Shown here: positions 37,217-46,329 of the stretch, in pieces
Numbering within the stretch: position 1 is the stretch's first letter
Layout: every line of letters begins with the position of its first letter
Origin: Cellvibrio sp. OA-2007
GTDB lineage: Bacteria; Pseudomonadota; Gammaproteobacteria; Pseudomonadales; Cellvibrionaceae
Reading direction: 5' to 3'
NCBI RefSeq assembly: GCF_000953825.1
Contig: NZ_BBUL01000089.1
Location: 1 to 64,000, forward strand
DNA length: 64,000 nt
Made by a program: the position numbers and the translations under genes
The notes under the pieces: model-generated
What the model was told of the DNA's origin: nothing
Seen by the model: the letters and a program-made list of their open reading frames with translations, nothing else
Databases searched by the model: none

Positions 37217-39136
37217 TTACTGCAAAGCAGCCAGTATCACTGGAAACGACACCTCCGCCAGCGCACCAAATGCACGATGGGATTTCAACGTGGAGCGGCT
37301 AGTCGCTGGGCTGGGTAAGCCGCACAAAAACCGCGCCAATTGACGCGGCTGGCGCAATACCGCGTGACCTTCGCGGTTAAGATTAGCGATCAAGCTTTGC
37401 TGTGCCGTGGTAAGCGGTGCTGCAGCGGGTAAATTAACCGGTGCCAGTGCAGTGCTGCGGCAGTGATTACAAATGCCGCAGGGCTGCGCACTGGCCTCGC
37501 CAAAATATTGCATCAGTTGTTGGCTCAAGCACGCGGGATTATTGGCAAACGCAAGCACGCTGTGAATGCGTTTGATATCGCGCGCTTCGCGTTCAGCAAA
37601 TAAGGTATTTAAATGTTCGCACAGCGCAGCAATTTGTTCGGGCGATTTGACCGTCTGATTATTCTTGTAGCCCTGGCGCAAATTGGCGACAGTTAATTCG
37701 ATCCAACCTTTCTCGGCGATGTAATCCAGTGCTCTGGTGATACGTTCTTTGGATTCATTTAATTGCAGTGGGATGGTGAGCATATCTAGCGATAGCCATT
37801 TTCTGCCCATGCGTCCAGCGGCAAATAACTGCTGTAAAAACGCGGCGCGATCTGCATCAAATTGGGAGAGGATAAATTGTTTATCCTGAATGAAATTGAC
37901 TTTGTATTCAGTGTAAAACGGACTCTGCGCGCTAATCACATGTTGCAGCTCAAGATAGGTGAGCGCGGTATTTAATACCAGCGGACGCAAATCAAATTGG
38001 TTGGATAATTCGTAGGTAGAAATATCAAACACATCATCAAACGCGAGCAAGTGCTGAACCAGCGCGCGCAAACTCTCCTCCGTAGGTGTATCGCCGTAGG
38101 TGAAGTTTTCCAATACACGAATATCATCACCCACCGCCAACATTTCACACAGCGACGGATTGCCATCGCGGCCGGCGCGGCCAATTTCTTGCACATAGTT
38201 TTCAATCGATTTAGGCAAATTGAAATGGTACACCGCGCGGATATTGCTTTTATCGATCCCCATACCAAAGGCGATGGTCGCCACCACAATCGGCACTTCA
38301 CCGCTCATAAATTGGTTTTGCACTTGCTCGCGCTCATCGTCTTTTAAACCAGCGTGGTAATGCGCAGCATTCAAGCCCGCTGCGTTAATTGCTGCAGCAA
38401 CTTCTTCTGCAGTTTTTTGCAGGGTGACGTAAACAATGGTGGCGGCATCACGCGGGTGTTTGTGCAAACGGGCGAGCAATAAATCCATGCGCGACTCAAC
38501 CGTGCAAGGCGTAACACGCAATTGCAGATTGGGGCGCGCGAAGCTAGTTTGAATATGGTGCTCAGGTTGTATCGCAAACTGTTTGCAAATGTCAGCCGCG
38601 ACACTCGGCGTTGCGGTCGCGGTTAAGGCGAGCACACGACCGACACGCAATTTTTTCGCAAGATCGGCAAGCAGTAAATAATCCGGGCGGAAGTTGTGAC
38701 CCCACTCAGAAATACAATGCGCCTCATCAATCGCCAACATACTGATATTTAACTGACTGAGCCGCTGCACAAAACGCTCGTTCTTTAAACGCTCAGGCGA
38801 TACGTAGAGCAACTTCAAACTGCCGTTTTGCAGCGCCGTATAAATTGCTTGGGTTTCATCTTTATCGAGCGATGAATCCAAGCGCGCCGCGTTAATTCCC
38901 AACTTCTGCAATGAATCCACCTGATCTTTCATCAACGCAATCAGCGGCGATACCACCAGCGTTAAACCTTCAAGCAGTAATGCGGGCAATTGATAACAGA
39001 GACTTTTGCCGCCGCCGGTGGGGAATACGGCAAGCGCCGACTGCCCATGCAAAAGCGCGGTGATTACCGCCTCCTGGCCGGGGCGAAATGCGGGTAATTT
39101 AAACGTATTATTTAACAGTGTTGCGGGTGTAGTCAT
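37217..39136 (-). CDS. RecQ-family ATP-dependent DNA helicase
   Basis: 639 residues. SF2 helicase: Q motif FRPGQEAVI, Walker A TGGGKSLC (about 40-47), DEAH box DEAHCISEWGHNFRPDY, motif III TATAT, motif VI QEIGRAGRDG. A RecQ zinc-binding region with four cysteines (ACLSQQ, CGICNHC) follows near 570-595. No clear HRDC domain; the C terminus is short and atypical, so it is a RecQ-like paralogue, possibly not the main RecQ. ATG at 39136 gives the usual distance to the Q motif; ATG at 39169 is possible, but the TTG at 39190 falls in a terminator-like hairpin. Confidence 0.88.
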   Translation of the reverse strand: MTTPATLLNNTFKLPAFRPGQEAVITALLHGQSALAVFPTGGGKSLCYQLPALLLEGLTLVVSPLIALMKDQVDSLQKLGINAARLDSSLDKDETQAIYTALQNGSLKLLYVSPERLKNERFVQRLSQLNISMLAIDEAHCISEWGHNFRPDYLLLADLAKKLRVGRVLALTATATPSVAADICKQFAIQPEHHIQTSFARPNLQLRVTPCTVESRMDLLLARLHKHPRDAATIVYVTLQKTAEEVAAAINAAGLNAAHYHAGLKDDEREQVQNQFMSGEVPIVVATIAFGMGIDKSNIRAVYHFNLPKSIENYVQEIGRAGRDGNPSLCEMLAVGDDIRVLENFTYGDTPTEESLRALVQHLLAFDDVFDISTYELSNQFDLRPLVLNTALTYLELQHVISAQSPFYTEYKVNFIQDKQFILSQFDADRAAFLQQLFAAGRMGRKWLSLDMLTIPLQLNESKERITRALDYIAEKGWIELTVANLRQGYKNNQTVKSPEQIAALCEHLNTLFAEREARDIKRIHSVLAFANNPACLSQQLMQYFGEASAQPCGICNHCRSTALAPVNLPAAAPLTTAQQSLIANLNREGHAVLRQPRQLARFLCGLPSPATSRSTLKSHRAFGALAEVSFPVILAALQ

Positions 39137-39186
39137 AAGGGTTTCCGTTGTCTTTAATTTATCTTCCATGATGATTTGAGGGCTAT

Positions 39187-39218
39187 ACAATCCCTCTGGC
39201 TTTATTCAGAGGGATTGT
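39187..39218 (-). terminator. Perfect hairpin between the ompA-like gene and recQ
   Basis: ACAATCCCTCTG (39187-39198) pairs perfectly with CAGAGGGATTGT (39207-39218). There is no long T-run, so it may be a weak terminator or mRNA processing/stability hairpin after the ompA-like gene. Confidence 0.5.
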
Positions 39219-39246
39219 AAGATTAAGCTTAGATGAAATTTAACAA

Positions 39247-40716
39247 CTAACGCAAACGCTTCACCAATTCCACGCGGCGATTTTTTTGTTTGCCTGCATC
39301 GCTGGTGTTATTGGATGCTGGTGCGTAAGGGCCAACACCCTGTGCTTGCAAACGGTTGCTAGCGACCTGGTAATTTTTTACTAGTTCAGCAACCACTGAA
39401 TCAGCGCGCTGTTTGGATAAAGTTACGTTAGCAGCGCCATCTCCCGTATCATCGGTATGGCCAACCACATAGAGCAACAAATCCGGATTGCGCTTTAATA
39501 GTTCGGCGATGGCATCCAGTGTGGGTTTGGATTCGCTTTTAATATCGGCTTTGCCGGTATCAAAATAAATACCGTAAATCAGCGCTTTGCCGTCCGCATC
39601 GATTTGCTGTTTTAAACCATCGGCATTTACATTTACCAAACCGGTTTGTACCGTTTTCTCTTGCACAATGATTTGCTGCACACCCACTTCAGCTTCGTAA
39701 CCGCCAATAAATAAACCGATATAGACATTGCCGGTTGGCAGGGATTTTTTGGCTAACAAGTAATAGGGTTTGCGATACCAGTTATATACATCACCTGACA
39801 AGGCCAATTGATCACCAAGGTCATTTACCTGCTTTTCAGTACCGCACTGCTCCAATTCGCATTGGGAAATAAAATTAAATCCGGCACTAGTTAACGCCGC
39901 TTTGTAATTTTCATACACTTTTAACGTTGAAATATTTTCCATTGTGTAGGTGTGCTTGGTTAAATCACCGGTTAACTGCAGCGGCGTTTTTTCTGCCGCA
40001 TTAATCGCAAACGGAATTTTTACTATTTCGGTATCGATTTTTTTATGATCATAAATTTTTGCCCCAGGGTAGCGCGGTAGCATAGGGTTATCTTCTGCTT
40101 TCTCTTTTTCTGACAGCGGCTCAACATGCGCTACTGCTTGCCCCGCGTAAGCAGCATCCACTTTAATCAAACCCGTTTCAAGCGATTCAGTTTCGACAAT
40201 CACCTGCTGCACATTGACTGTATCTTCATAGGCGCCCACAAACCAGGCCACCACAACCTTCCCTTTAGGTGAGTCTTTTTCACCGATCCAATAATAAGGG
40301 TTGCGGTAGTTGTTATACACACTTCCACTGATTGCCAGCTTTCCACCAAGAGCTTTGGCATCCCGCTCTGCCCCGCAGGCATCTAACGTACAAACAAAAA
40401 TTTCCTTGAAGCCTAATTGCTTAGCTGCGGCCAAATAATTCTCATATACCTTCAATGATGAAACATTTCTTATCTCATAAGTGTGGCGATAAAGATCCCC
40501 TGTCAGCGCCAGTGGTGTGAATGTTTCGGGGTCAGACTCACCATTTACCACAGACACCGGCAAAGTGAATTTTTCATAATCGATCATTTGCCCATAATTA
40601 ATACTGGCTTGAGGATACGCGGAAAATAGCGGGTGATCTCTGTCATAACCCGCATATAACGGCTGACTAAATAAGGCCAGAGAAAATGACAACAACGATA
40701 AGGTGCGAAGCAGCAT
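39247..40716 (-). CDS. OmpA-family protein with duplicated DUF4892-like domain
   Basis: 489 residues with a signal peptide (about 1-22, ending LYA). Two homologous units of about 155 residues (roughly 30-185 and 195-350) share TGDLYRHTYEI / TGDLTKHTYTM, LKVYENYLAAAKQLGF / LKVYENYKAALTSAGF, LAISGSVYNNYRNPYYW / LALSGDVYNWYRKPYYL, and VQQVIVETESLETGL / VQQIIVQEKTVQTGL. The C terminus (about 365-489) is an OmpA peptidoglycan-binding domain with GIYFDTGKADIKSES and VGHTDDTGDGAAN. Cys pairs in each repeat may form disulfides. AAGGAG precedes the ATG at 40716. Outer-membrane or periplasmic cell-wall-anchored protein; ligand unknown. Confidence 0.85.
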   Translation of the reverse strand: MLLRTLSLLSFSLALFSQPLYAGYDRDHPLFSAYPQASINYGQMIDYEKFTLPVSVVNGESDPETFTPLALTGDLYRHTYEIRNVSSLKVYENYLAAAKQLGFKEIFVCTLDACGAERDAKALGGKLAISGSVYNNYRNPYYWIGEKDSPKGKVVVAWFVGAYEDTVNVQQVIVETESLETGLIKVDAAYAGQAVAHVEPLSEKEKAEDNPMLPRYPGAKIYDHKKIDTEIVKIPFAINAAEKTPLQLTGDLTKHTYTMENISTLKVYENYKAALTSAGFNFISQCELEQCGTEKQVNDLGDQLALSGDVYNWYRKPYYLLAKKSLPTGNVYIGLFIGGYEAEVGVQQIIVQEKTVQTGLVNVNADGLKQQIDADGKALIYGIYFDTGKADIKSESKPTLDAIAELLKRNPDLLLYVVGHTDDTGDGAANVTLSKQRADSVVAELVKNYQVASNRLQAQGVGPYAPASNNTSDAGKQKNRRVELVKRLR

Positions 40717-40844
40717 AACAACTCCTTGATTCATTTGCAGTGAGGGACAAACGCGAGAAAGGCAACAGAAAGATTGCAAGACTAACCACAAAAGCTGAAC
40801 AAACGATGAACTGGAATCACAAAAGCCGTTTTTTAAAGTGAACA

Positions 40845-40870
40845 AACGCCACCGAGAGATAAGTGGCGTT
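40845..40870 (-). terminator. Hairpin after the RDD gene fragment
   Basis: AACGCCAC (40845-40852) pairs with GTGGCGTT (40863-40870). On the minus strand it lies about 20 bases after the RDD fragment stop and is followed by TGTTCACTTT, a weak T-run. Probably the old terminator of the RDD gene. Confidence 0.5.
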
Positions 40871-40889
40871 ATCTAACAGCGTATATGAC

Positions 40890-41078
40890 CTAGCACTGAA
40901 CCACTTTGGTTTTAGCAACCAAGTCATGAATGCAGCGTTTTTCTTTAGTAAAGATAAAGAGAATGTTAATTAGATTAAAAAGCTGGCCAACAAAGGGACT
41001 TGCCCAGGTAAAAAATAGACTGCGTAGCGAACGAGTAAGTGCGACCACCTCTATTCTATTAACACAGATGTGTCTTTA
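40890..41078 (-). pseudogene. 5'-truncated RDD-family membrane protein remnant
   Basis: Minus-strand frame ending with TAG at 40890-40892. The last 50 or so residues read as the C-terminal membrane helix and tail of an RDD-family protein, including VGQLFNLINILFIFTKEKR followed by CIHDLVAKTKVVQ, the family's R-x-x-HDL-x-A-x-T-x-V-V ending. An in-frame stop (TAA) lies 18 codons before the recognisable part, and the first helices with the RDD motif are missing. A short product could begin at a GTG near 41051, but that would lack most of the family. The region otherwise appears empty. Confidence 0.7.
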
Positions 41079-41175
41079 ATTAGCGCACAGAACTATAACG
41101 AGAATCAGCAAGTTTGTGAAGGCACAGGAAATTTCAAACTGAATGGGTATTGCGATGGGCTTAGCAAACTCGCCA

Positions 41176-41688
41176 TTAATGCAGGAGGACTTGTGCAGGA
41201 TTTAGGTAAAACGCCTTCTTCCAACCCTGCGTTGTACCATCAATCCGCCAAAGGTAGGGAACCAAGGTCACAACCGAATAATGCAAATGCGGCTGTTTAC
41301 CTTTGGCATTGCCGGTATCGCCAAGAGCCGCAATCGTTTTACCACTCCACACCGGCTCACCGATAAAAACCGAATCGGAATTTAAGTGCGCGTAATAATG
41401 CACTCGCCATTTTGGCCCCAATACCGCCACCACTTTGCCACCGCGCGGCAATTCGCCTGCAAAAATCACCACACCATATGTGGTCGATAAAACGGGGGTA
41501 TTCATCTTGCCAAAAATATCAATCCCCTTATGCACCCCGGATTTCCCCCAAGGCTCAAACCAAAATGATTTTGTATTCCAATCTTTTGCAGTGGCATTTT
41601 GTACGGGGATTTGGGGGAATTCGGGCAGAAATAGAATGATTACGAAAATTGCGAGAAAGATTTTTAACGCTTTGCGTTTTTTGGTCAT
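41176..41688 (-). CDS. M23-family zinc metallopeptidase, membrane anchored or exported
   Basis: 170 residues. An N-terminal hydrophobic helix (about 8-24) serves as a signal anchor or signal peptide. The LytM/M23 domain has the first zinc ligands in HKGIDIFG and the HxH pair in QPHLHYSVV (about 131-139), plus HYYAHL. These enzymes cut peptidoglycan cross-bridges. It lacks coiled coils, so it is unlike EnvC/NlpD. A stand-alone gene beside the OmpA-family gene. Confidence 0.88.
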   Translation of the reverse strand: MTKKRKALKIFLAIFVIILFLPEFPQIPVQNATAKDWNTKSFWFEPWGKSGVHKGIDIFGKMNTPVLSTTYGVVIFAGELPRGGKVVAVLGPKWRVHYYAHLNSDSVFIGEPVWSGKTIAALGDTGNAKGKQPHLHYSVVTLVPYLWRIDGTTQGWKKAFYLNPAQVLLH

Positions 41689-41711
41689 GGCAGTTTGCCT
41701 GTTATTTTTGT

Positions 41712-41742
41712 AGGTTGGCGCTGAGCGCAGCGATGCCCAACA
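41712..41742. repeat. Dispersed palindromic repeat, family 2, copy 1
   Basis: GTTGG...CCAAC hairpin with inner GCTGAGCGCAGC. On the minus strand it reads GTTGGGCATCGCTGCGCTC, similar to the hairpin after dnaK (43157-43187). Resembles REP-type intergenic palindromes. Confidence 0.5.
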
Positions 41743-41753
41743 TGAATATCAAT

Positions 41754-41785
41754 AAAAAAGCCGATTCTCTCGAATCGGCTTTTTA
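41754..41785 (-). terminator. dnaJ terminator
   Basis: GCCGATTC (41760-41767) pairs with GAATCGGC (41772-41779), with A/T-runs at both sides, so minus-strand transcripts end in a T-run about 15 bases after the dnaJ stop. Also works for plus-strand transcripts. Confidence 0.9.
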
Positions 41786-41799
41786 AATTTAACACTCAA

Positions 41800-42915
41800 T
41801 TATTCATTAAAAAACTTCTTAACCCCATCAAACCAACTCGACTGCTTGGGGGAATATTTTCCGCCTTTCATAGTCGCTTGGAATTCTTTGAGCAGGTCTT
41901 TTTGTTTGCTGGTTAAACCCACAGGAGTTTCAACTACTACACGGCAGAGCAAATCACCGACACCGCCACCGCGCACTGGCGTTACACCTTTGCCGCGCAG
42001 TTTAAACAGTTTGCCAGTTTGAGTTTCTGGCGGGACTTTTAATTTTACGCGGCCATCCAGTGTTGGCACTTCCAATTCGCCGCCGAGTGCTGCATCGACA
42101 AAATCAATCGGGACTTCGCAATATAAATCGGCGCCGTCACGCTTGAAAATATTGTGTTCGCGCACGTGAACTTGTACATACAAATCACCGCTTGGGCCAC
42201 CGTCTGCACCTGCTTCACCTTCGCCGGATAAACGAATACGGTCGCCAGTATCCACACCTGCTGGCACTTTAACGGAAAGCGTTTTGGTTTCTTCTACGCG
42301 ACCTTGGCCGTGACACGATTTACACGGATCAGAAATAATAGTGCCGCGCCCGCGACAGGTTGGGCAGGTTTGTTGTACCGAGAAAAAGCCCTGCTGCATA
42401 CGCACTTGGCCGTGGCCGCCGCAAGTGGTACAGGTTACGGGTTTACTGCCCGGTTTTGCACCGGAACCATCACAAGGTTTACAACTAACCAGGGTGGGAA
42501 TTTTAATTTGTACGCTGGTGCCTTTAACGGCTTCTTCCAAACTCAGCTCAAGGTTGTAGCGCAGATCGGAACCGCGCGCTGGGCCGCCGCGACCACCGCG
42601 TCCGCCGCCGCCAAAAATATCGCCGAACACATCGCCAAAAATATCGCTGAAATTATTAAAGCCAGCGCCGCCGCCCATGCCTGCTTGACCATCTACACCG
42701 GCGTGACCGTGACGATCATAAGCGGCGCGTTTATTGTCATCGGACAATACTTCGTAGGCTTCGTTAGCTTCTTTGAATTTTTCTTCCGCAGAAGGATCGT
42801 CCGGATTTCTGTCCGGATGGAATTTCATCGCCACACGGCGGTAGGCTTTTTTCAATTCTGCTGCGTCTACATCTTTTTTGACGCCGAGGACTTCGTAGTA
42901 ATCGCGTTTAGCCAT
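41800..42915 (-). CDS. dnaJ: Chaperone co-factor DnaJ
   Basis: 371 residues, full length. J domain with HPD in [10 protein letters not shown] (about 33-35), Gly/Phe-rich linker (about 75-115), zinc fingers with four CxxCxGxG motifs ([32 protein letters not shown]; about 145-220), C-terminal client-binding domain. Stimulates DnaK ATPase. Separated from dnaK by 277 bases that carry repeats. Confidence 0.98.
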   Translation of the reverse strand: MAKRDYYEVLGVKKDVDAAELKKAYRRVAMKFHPDRNPDDPSAEEKFKEANEAYEVLSDDNKRAAYDRHGHAGVDGQAGMGGGAGFNNFSDIFGDVFGDIFGGGGRGGRGGPARGSDLRYNLELSLEEAVKGTSVQIKIPTLVSCKPCDGSGAKPGSKPVTCTTCGGHGQVRMQQGFFSVQQTCPTCRGRGTIISDPCKSCHGQGRVEETKTLSVKVPAGVDTGDRIRLSGEGEAGADGGPSGDLYVQVHVREHNIFKRDGADLYCEVPIDFVDAALGGELEVPTLDGRVKLKVPPETQTGKLFKLRGKGVTPVRGGGVGDLLCRVVVETPVGLTSKQKDLLKEFQATMKGGKYSPKQSSWFDGVKKFFNE

Positions 42916-42981
42916 AATAAAACCAGATATTTATAAATGCGGCGCAGGTCGCGCATACACAATGATTGTTTATGTTTCTGT

Positions 42982-43064
42982 CGTCATTCCCGCATGCGGG
43001 AATCTATAGGTTTTAGTTTCCCTAACCCGCTTAAAAGCTGGATCCCCGCTACGCGAGGATGACG
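42982..43064. repeat. Dispersed paired-palindrome repeat, family 1, copy 1
   Basis: An 83-base element between dnaK and dnaJ with terminal inverted repeat CGTCAT/ATGACG. The left hairpin is TTCCCGCATGCGGGAA, then a CTATAGGTTTTA box; the right hairpin is ATCCCCGCTACGCGAGGAT. Copy 2 (61426-61495) has the same arms and the same TATAGG/CATAGGTTTTA box. BIME-like; possibly a mobile MITE remnant. Confidence 0.6.
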
Positions 43065-43100
43065 ACGGATAACTTAATAAAAATATTTGCTTCTTACATG

Positions 43101-43126
43101 ACAAATGCGGGCAAGCCCGCATTTGT
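43101..43126 (-). other. Long perfect hairpin downstream of dnaK
   Basis: ACAAATGCGGGC (43101-43112) pairs perfectly with GCCCGCATTTGT (43115-43126). No T-run follows, so it may act as mRNA stabiliser or partial terminator between dnaK and dnaJ. Confidence 0.5.
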
Positions 43127-43156
43127 TGTTGGATTCCAAGAATGAATCCTGAATAT

Positions 43157-43187
43157 TGATGGGTATCGCTTGCGCTCCACCCATCCT
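43157..43187. repeat. Dispersed palindromic repeat, family 2, copy 2
   Basis: GATGGGT (43158-43164) pairs with ACCCATC (43179-43185) with an inner ATCGCTTGCGCT, five bases after the dnaK stop. Same style as copy 1 at 41712. Confidence 0.5.
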
Positions 43188-43192
43188 AAAAC

Positions 43193-45118
43193 TTACTTGT
43201 CTTCTTTCACTTCTTCAAATTCAGCATCTACTACGCCGTCATCTGCTGCTTTGCTGTTGCCGCCCGCTTGTTGTGCGCCAGCACCAGCACCGGCTGCTTG
43301 TTGTTCGGCATAGAGTTTTTGCGCCAGTGAACCAGACGCTTCAGTTAACTTGGTAGTAGCTGCTTCGATTTTTGCCAAGTCTTCTGATTTAGCGGCTTCG
43401 CGACCTTCAGTCAGCGCTGCTTCGATGGCTGATTTCTCATCGGCAGTGGCTTTATCGCCCGCATCTTTCAAGGTTTTTTCAGTTGCGTGAATCAAACCTT
43501 CCAAGGTGTTGCGCGCGGTGACAACCTCAGCAAACTTGCGGTCAGCATCGGCGTTAGCTTCTGCATCTTTAATCATTTGCTGAATTTCGTCGTCGCTCAA
43601 ACCAGAAGACGCTTTAATTACGATGGACTGCTCTTTGCCAGTTGCTTTGTCTTTTGCACTTACGTTCAAAATACCGTTGGCGTCGATGTCAAAGGTCACT
43701 TCGATTTGCGGCATACCGCGTTGCGCCGGTGGAATATCGCTCAAGTCGAAACGGCCGAGTGATTTGTTTTGCGACGCTTGTTTACGCTCACCTTGCACTA
43801 CGTGAATGGTTACCGCTGTTTGGTTGTCATCTGCAGTCGAGAAAATTTGCGATTTCTTGGTCGGAATCGTGGTGTTTTTGTCGATCAACGGAGTCGCAAC
43901 GCCACCCATGGTTTCAATACCCAGCGTCAGCGGAGTTACATCCAACAACAATACGTTGGTAGTATCGCCCGACAATACTGAACCTTGAATTGCCGCACCG
44001 ATTGCTACTGCTTCATCCGGGTTTACATCTTTGCGCGCTTCTTTGCCGAAGAAATCCGCAACGGCTTTTTGTACCAGTGGCATACGGGTTTGACCGCCCA
44101 CCAGAATTACGTCGTCGATTTCACTCAGGGATTTACCTGAATCTTTAATCGCTTGTTTTACTGGCTCCATTGAGCGAGTAACCAAGTCTTCAACCAAAGA
44201 TTCCAACTTCGCACGAGTCAGTTTTACTACCAAGTGTTTTGGACCGGTTGCATCCGCAGTGATGTACGGCAGGTTCACTTCGGTTTGCTGACTGGATGAC
44301 AATTCGATCTTGGCTTTCTCTGCCGCTTCTTTCAAACGTTGCAACGCCAAAGGATCGTTGTGCAGATCGATGCCGGTGTCTTTCTTGAAGGTATCAGCCA
44401 GGAATTCGATCAAACGCATATCGAAGTCTTCACCACCGAGGAAAGTATCGCCGTTGGTTGAAAGTACTTCGAATTGATGTTCGCCATCAACATCAGCAAT
44501 TTCGATAATGGAAATATCGAAGGTACCACCACCCAGATCGTAAACCGCGATAGTGCGATCGCCTACACCTTTATCCAAACCGTAAGCGAGTGCCGCAGCA
44601 GTCGGTTCGTTGATGATACGTTTTACATCCAAGCCTGCGATGCGACCGGCATCTTTAGTGGCTTGACGCTGTGAATCGTTGAAGTAAGCAGGAACAGTAA
44701 TTACCGCCTCAGTTACAGACTCGCCGAGATAATCTTCAGCGGTCTTTTTCATTTTCTTCAGTACTTCAGCAGAAATTTGTGGCGGTGCTTTTTTATCGCC
44801 TTTCACTTCTACCCAAGCGTCACCATTGTCGGCAGCAACGATTTTGTAGGGCACCATTTTGATGTCTTTTTGCACCACATCATCTTTGAATTTACGGCCG
44901 ATCAAACGCTTAACCGCGAACAAAGTATTGTGCGGATTTGTAACTGCCTGACGCTTGGCGGATTGGCCAACCAGAATTTCATCGTCGTTGGTGAATGCAA
45001 TAATGGACGGCGTAGTGCGATCGCCTTCGGCGTTTTCGATCACTTTTGGTTTGCCGCCTTCCAATACAGATACGCAAGAGTTGGTGGTACCCAAGTCAAT
45101 GCCGATAATTTTGCCCAT
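43193..45118 (-). CDS. dnaK: Hsp70 chaperone DnaK
   Basis: 641 residues. ATPase domain with [32 protein letters not shown] and [12 protein letters not shown], the substrate-binding domain after [11 protein letters not shown], and the acidic tail [11 protein letters not shown]. Start at ATG 45118 with TAGGAG upstream; 13 extra codons in the open frame are untranslated leader. A sigma-32-like promoter lies about 130-160 bases upstream. Confidence 0.98.
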   Translation of the reverse strand: MGKIIGIDLGTTNSCVSVLEGGKPKVIENAEGDRTTPSIIAFTNDDEILVGQSAKRQAVTNPHNTLFAVKRLIGRKFKDDVVQKDIKMVPYKIVAADNGDAWVEVKGDKKAPPQISAEVLKKMKKTAEDYLGESVTEAVITVPAYFNDSQRQATKDAGRIAGLDVKRIINEPTAAALAYGLDKGVGDRTIAVYDLGGGTFDISIIEIADVDGEHQFEVLSTNGDTFLGGEDFDMRLIEFLADTFKKDTGIDLHNDPLALQRLKEAAEKAKIELSSSQQTEVNLPYITADATGPKHLVVKLTRAKLESLVEDLVTRSMEPVKQAIKDSGKSLSEIDDVILVGGQTRMPLVQKAVADFFGKEARKDVNPDEAVAIGAAIQGSVLSGDTTNVLLLDVTPLTLGIETMGGVATPLIDKNTTIPTKKSQIFSTADDNQTAVTIHVVQGERKQASQNKSLGRFDLSDIPPAQRGMPQIEVTFDIDANGILNVSAKDKATGKEQSIVIKASSGLSDDEIQQMIKDAEANADADRKFAEVVTARNTLEGLIHATEKTLKDAGDKATADEKSAIEAALTEGREAAKSEDLAKIEAATTKLTEASGSLAQKLYAEQQAAGAGAGAQQAGGNSKAADDGVVDAEFEEVKEDK

Positions 45119-45246
45119 GGTGTTGCTCCTAAAAATGCTATGTGTTGCTAAGTACAATTACACGAGTAACTTGTACTGAATTGTTAGTTTCTTGCCCTAG
45201 TTAGCGCAGATCTGTGACGATTTGCGTTTAGTTGGCAGTTGTTTTC

Positions 45247-45275
45247 TATATTGGCACGCGGGCAATTAATTCAAG
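45247..45275 (-). promoter_or_regulatory. Candidate sigma-32 promoter of dnaK
   Basis: Minus strand: CTTGAAT (45269-45275), 14-base spacer, CCAATATA (45247-45254); consensus CTTGAAA-N11-16-CCCCATNT. A weaker match than the one before grpE but at the right place. Confidence 0.55.
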
Positions 45276-45341
45276 CCCTGCGCACAAAAAATCCTTACTT
45301 TCTTTGTGGTTTCCAACACCCTATGTGTTGCTGCGCGCGAA

Positions 45342-45911
45342 TCAGGGCGCCTTGGAAACAACCACCATCGCCGGGCGCACCAGACGACCGTGCAAGGTGT
45401 AACCTTTTTGGAAACAGTTGAGTACGGTATTGGGTTCAACATCCGGATTTGGCACCGCAGAAACCGCTTGATGCAAGTTTGGGTCAAACGGCTCACCTTC
45501 CGGGCTAACGGCAATCACTTGATGACGCGCGAGCGCATCGACAAAAGATTTGTGCGTTAACTGGATACCCTCAACCACCGCAGCAAACGCTTCGTTGCTG
45601 GTATCTATAGCCGCTAGTGCGCGCTCCAAATTATCCACTACGGGAAGCAGATCATTGACCATCTTTTCCAAACCGAACTTATGGGCTTTTTCTACATCTT
45701 GCTCGGCGCGACGACGGGCATTTTGCGCATCTGCCTGCGCACGCAGGGATTGCTCTTTGGCAGACTCGTAAGCTGCAGCCAAACTCGCCAATTGCGCCTG
45801 CAAGGTTTCCATACTCGGCTCATTGGATGTTGACGCCTGCTCCGCTTCGCCTTCGGCGGCATTGTGCGGCTCAGCTGTATTTTGAATATCGCTATAGTCT
45901 TGGGTTGACAC
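45342..45911 (-). CDS. grpE: DnaK nucleotide exchange factor GrpE
   Basis: 189 residues. Disordered acidic N terminus, long coiled coil (about 45-100, [24 protein letters not shown]), and a beta domain ending [22 protein letters not shown], the GrpE signature. The GTG at 45911 with GGAG six bases upstream is chosen; the longer frame would cover the sigma-32 promoter. Confidence 0.95.
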   Translation of the reverse strand: MSTQDYSDIQNTAEPHNAAEGEAEQASTSNEPSMETLQAQLASLAAAYESAKEQSLRAQADAQNARRRAEQDVEKAHKFGLEKMVNDLLPVVDNLERALAAIDTSNEAFAAVVEGIQLTHKSFVDALARHQVIAVSPEGEPFDPNLHQAVSAVPNPDVEPNTVLNCFQKGYTLHGRLVRPAMVVVSKAP

Positions 45912-45980
45912 TCTTTTCTCCAATCGCAGGTTGGGCGGCAACAGGCGTAACACTGTTCCGCTTGAATTACTGTGTGGGCT

Positions 45981-46008
45981 ATATGGGGTTAGCGTGAGGG
46001 GATTCAAG
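45981..46008 (-). promoter_or_regulatory. Sigma-32 heat-shock promoter of grpE
   Basis: Minus strand: CTTGAAT (46002-46008), 13-base spacer, CCCCATAT (45981-45988). Very close to the heat-shock consensus and about 70 bases before the GTG. Confidence 0.8.
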
Positions 46009-46329
46009 TTTTATTACCAAAGTTTTTCCCAATGCGGCCGCAATAGTAAATATGCAGCCGCAAGCGGTGGCAGTATCGAATTAATGCCTATACTCAAATC
46101 TGGGATTCAGCTGGATACCCCAACCAGTTGAGACCAGAACAAATTGGGCAAAACGCTCGAATCAGAAGAAAAACAATGGCTTATGCACCAAAAAGATGAA
46201 TCTGTGCCGCGCCAATCGCTGCAACACAAAAGCCTGACTTATGCAGTCAAATACCATTTGACAACGTTGTCCCGAGCGCATAATGTCAACCATTATTTGT
46301 TTATTACTTAGCCACTCCCAGGGGGCACA

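Noticed and set aside
46141-46311. Plus-strand 57-codon frame before the chemoreceptor gene
   Set aside because: The sequence looks somewhat protein-like, but there is no good start or SD and no known family; left as unsupported.
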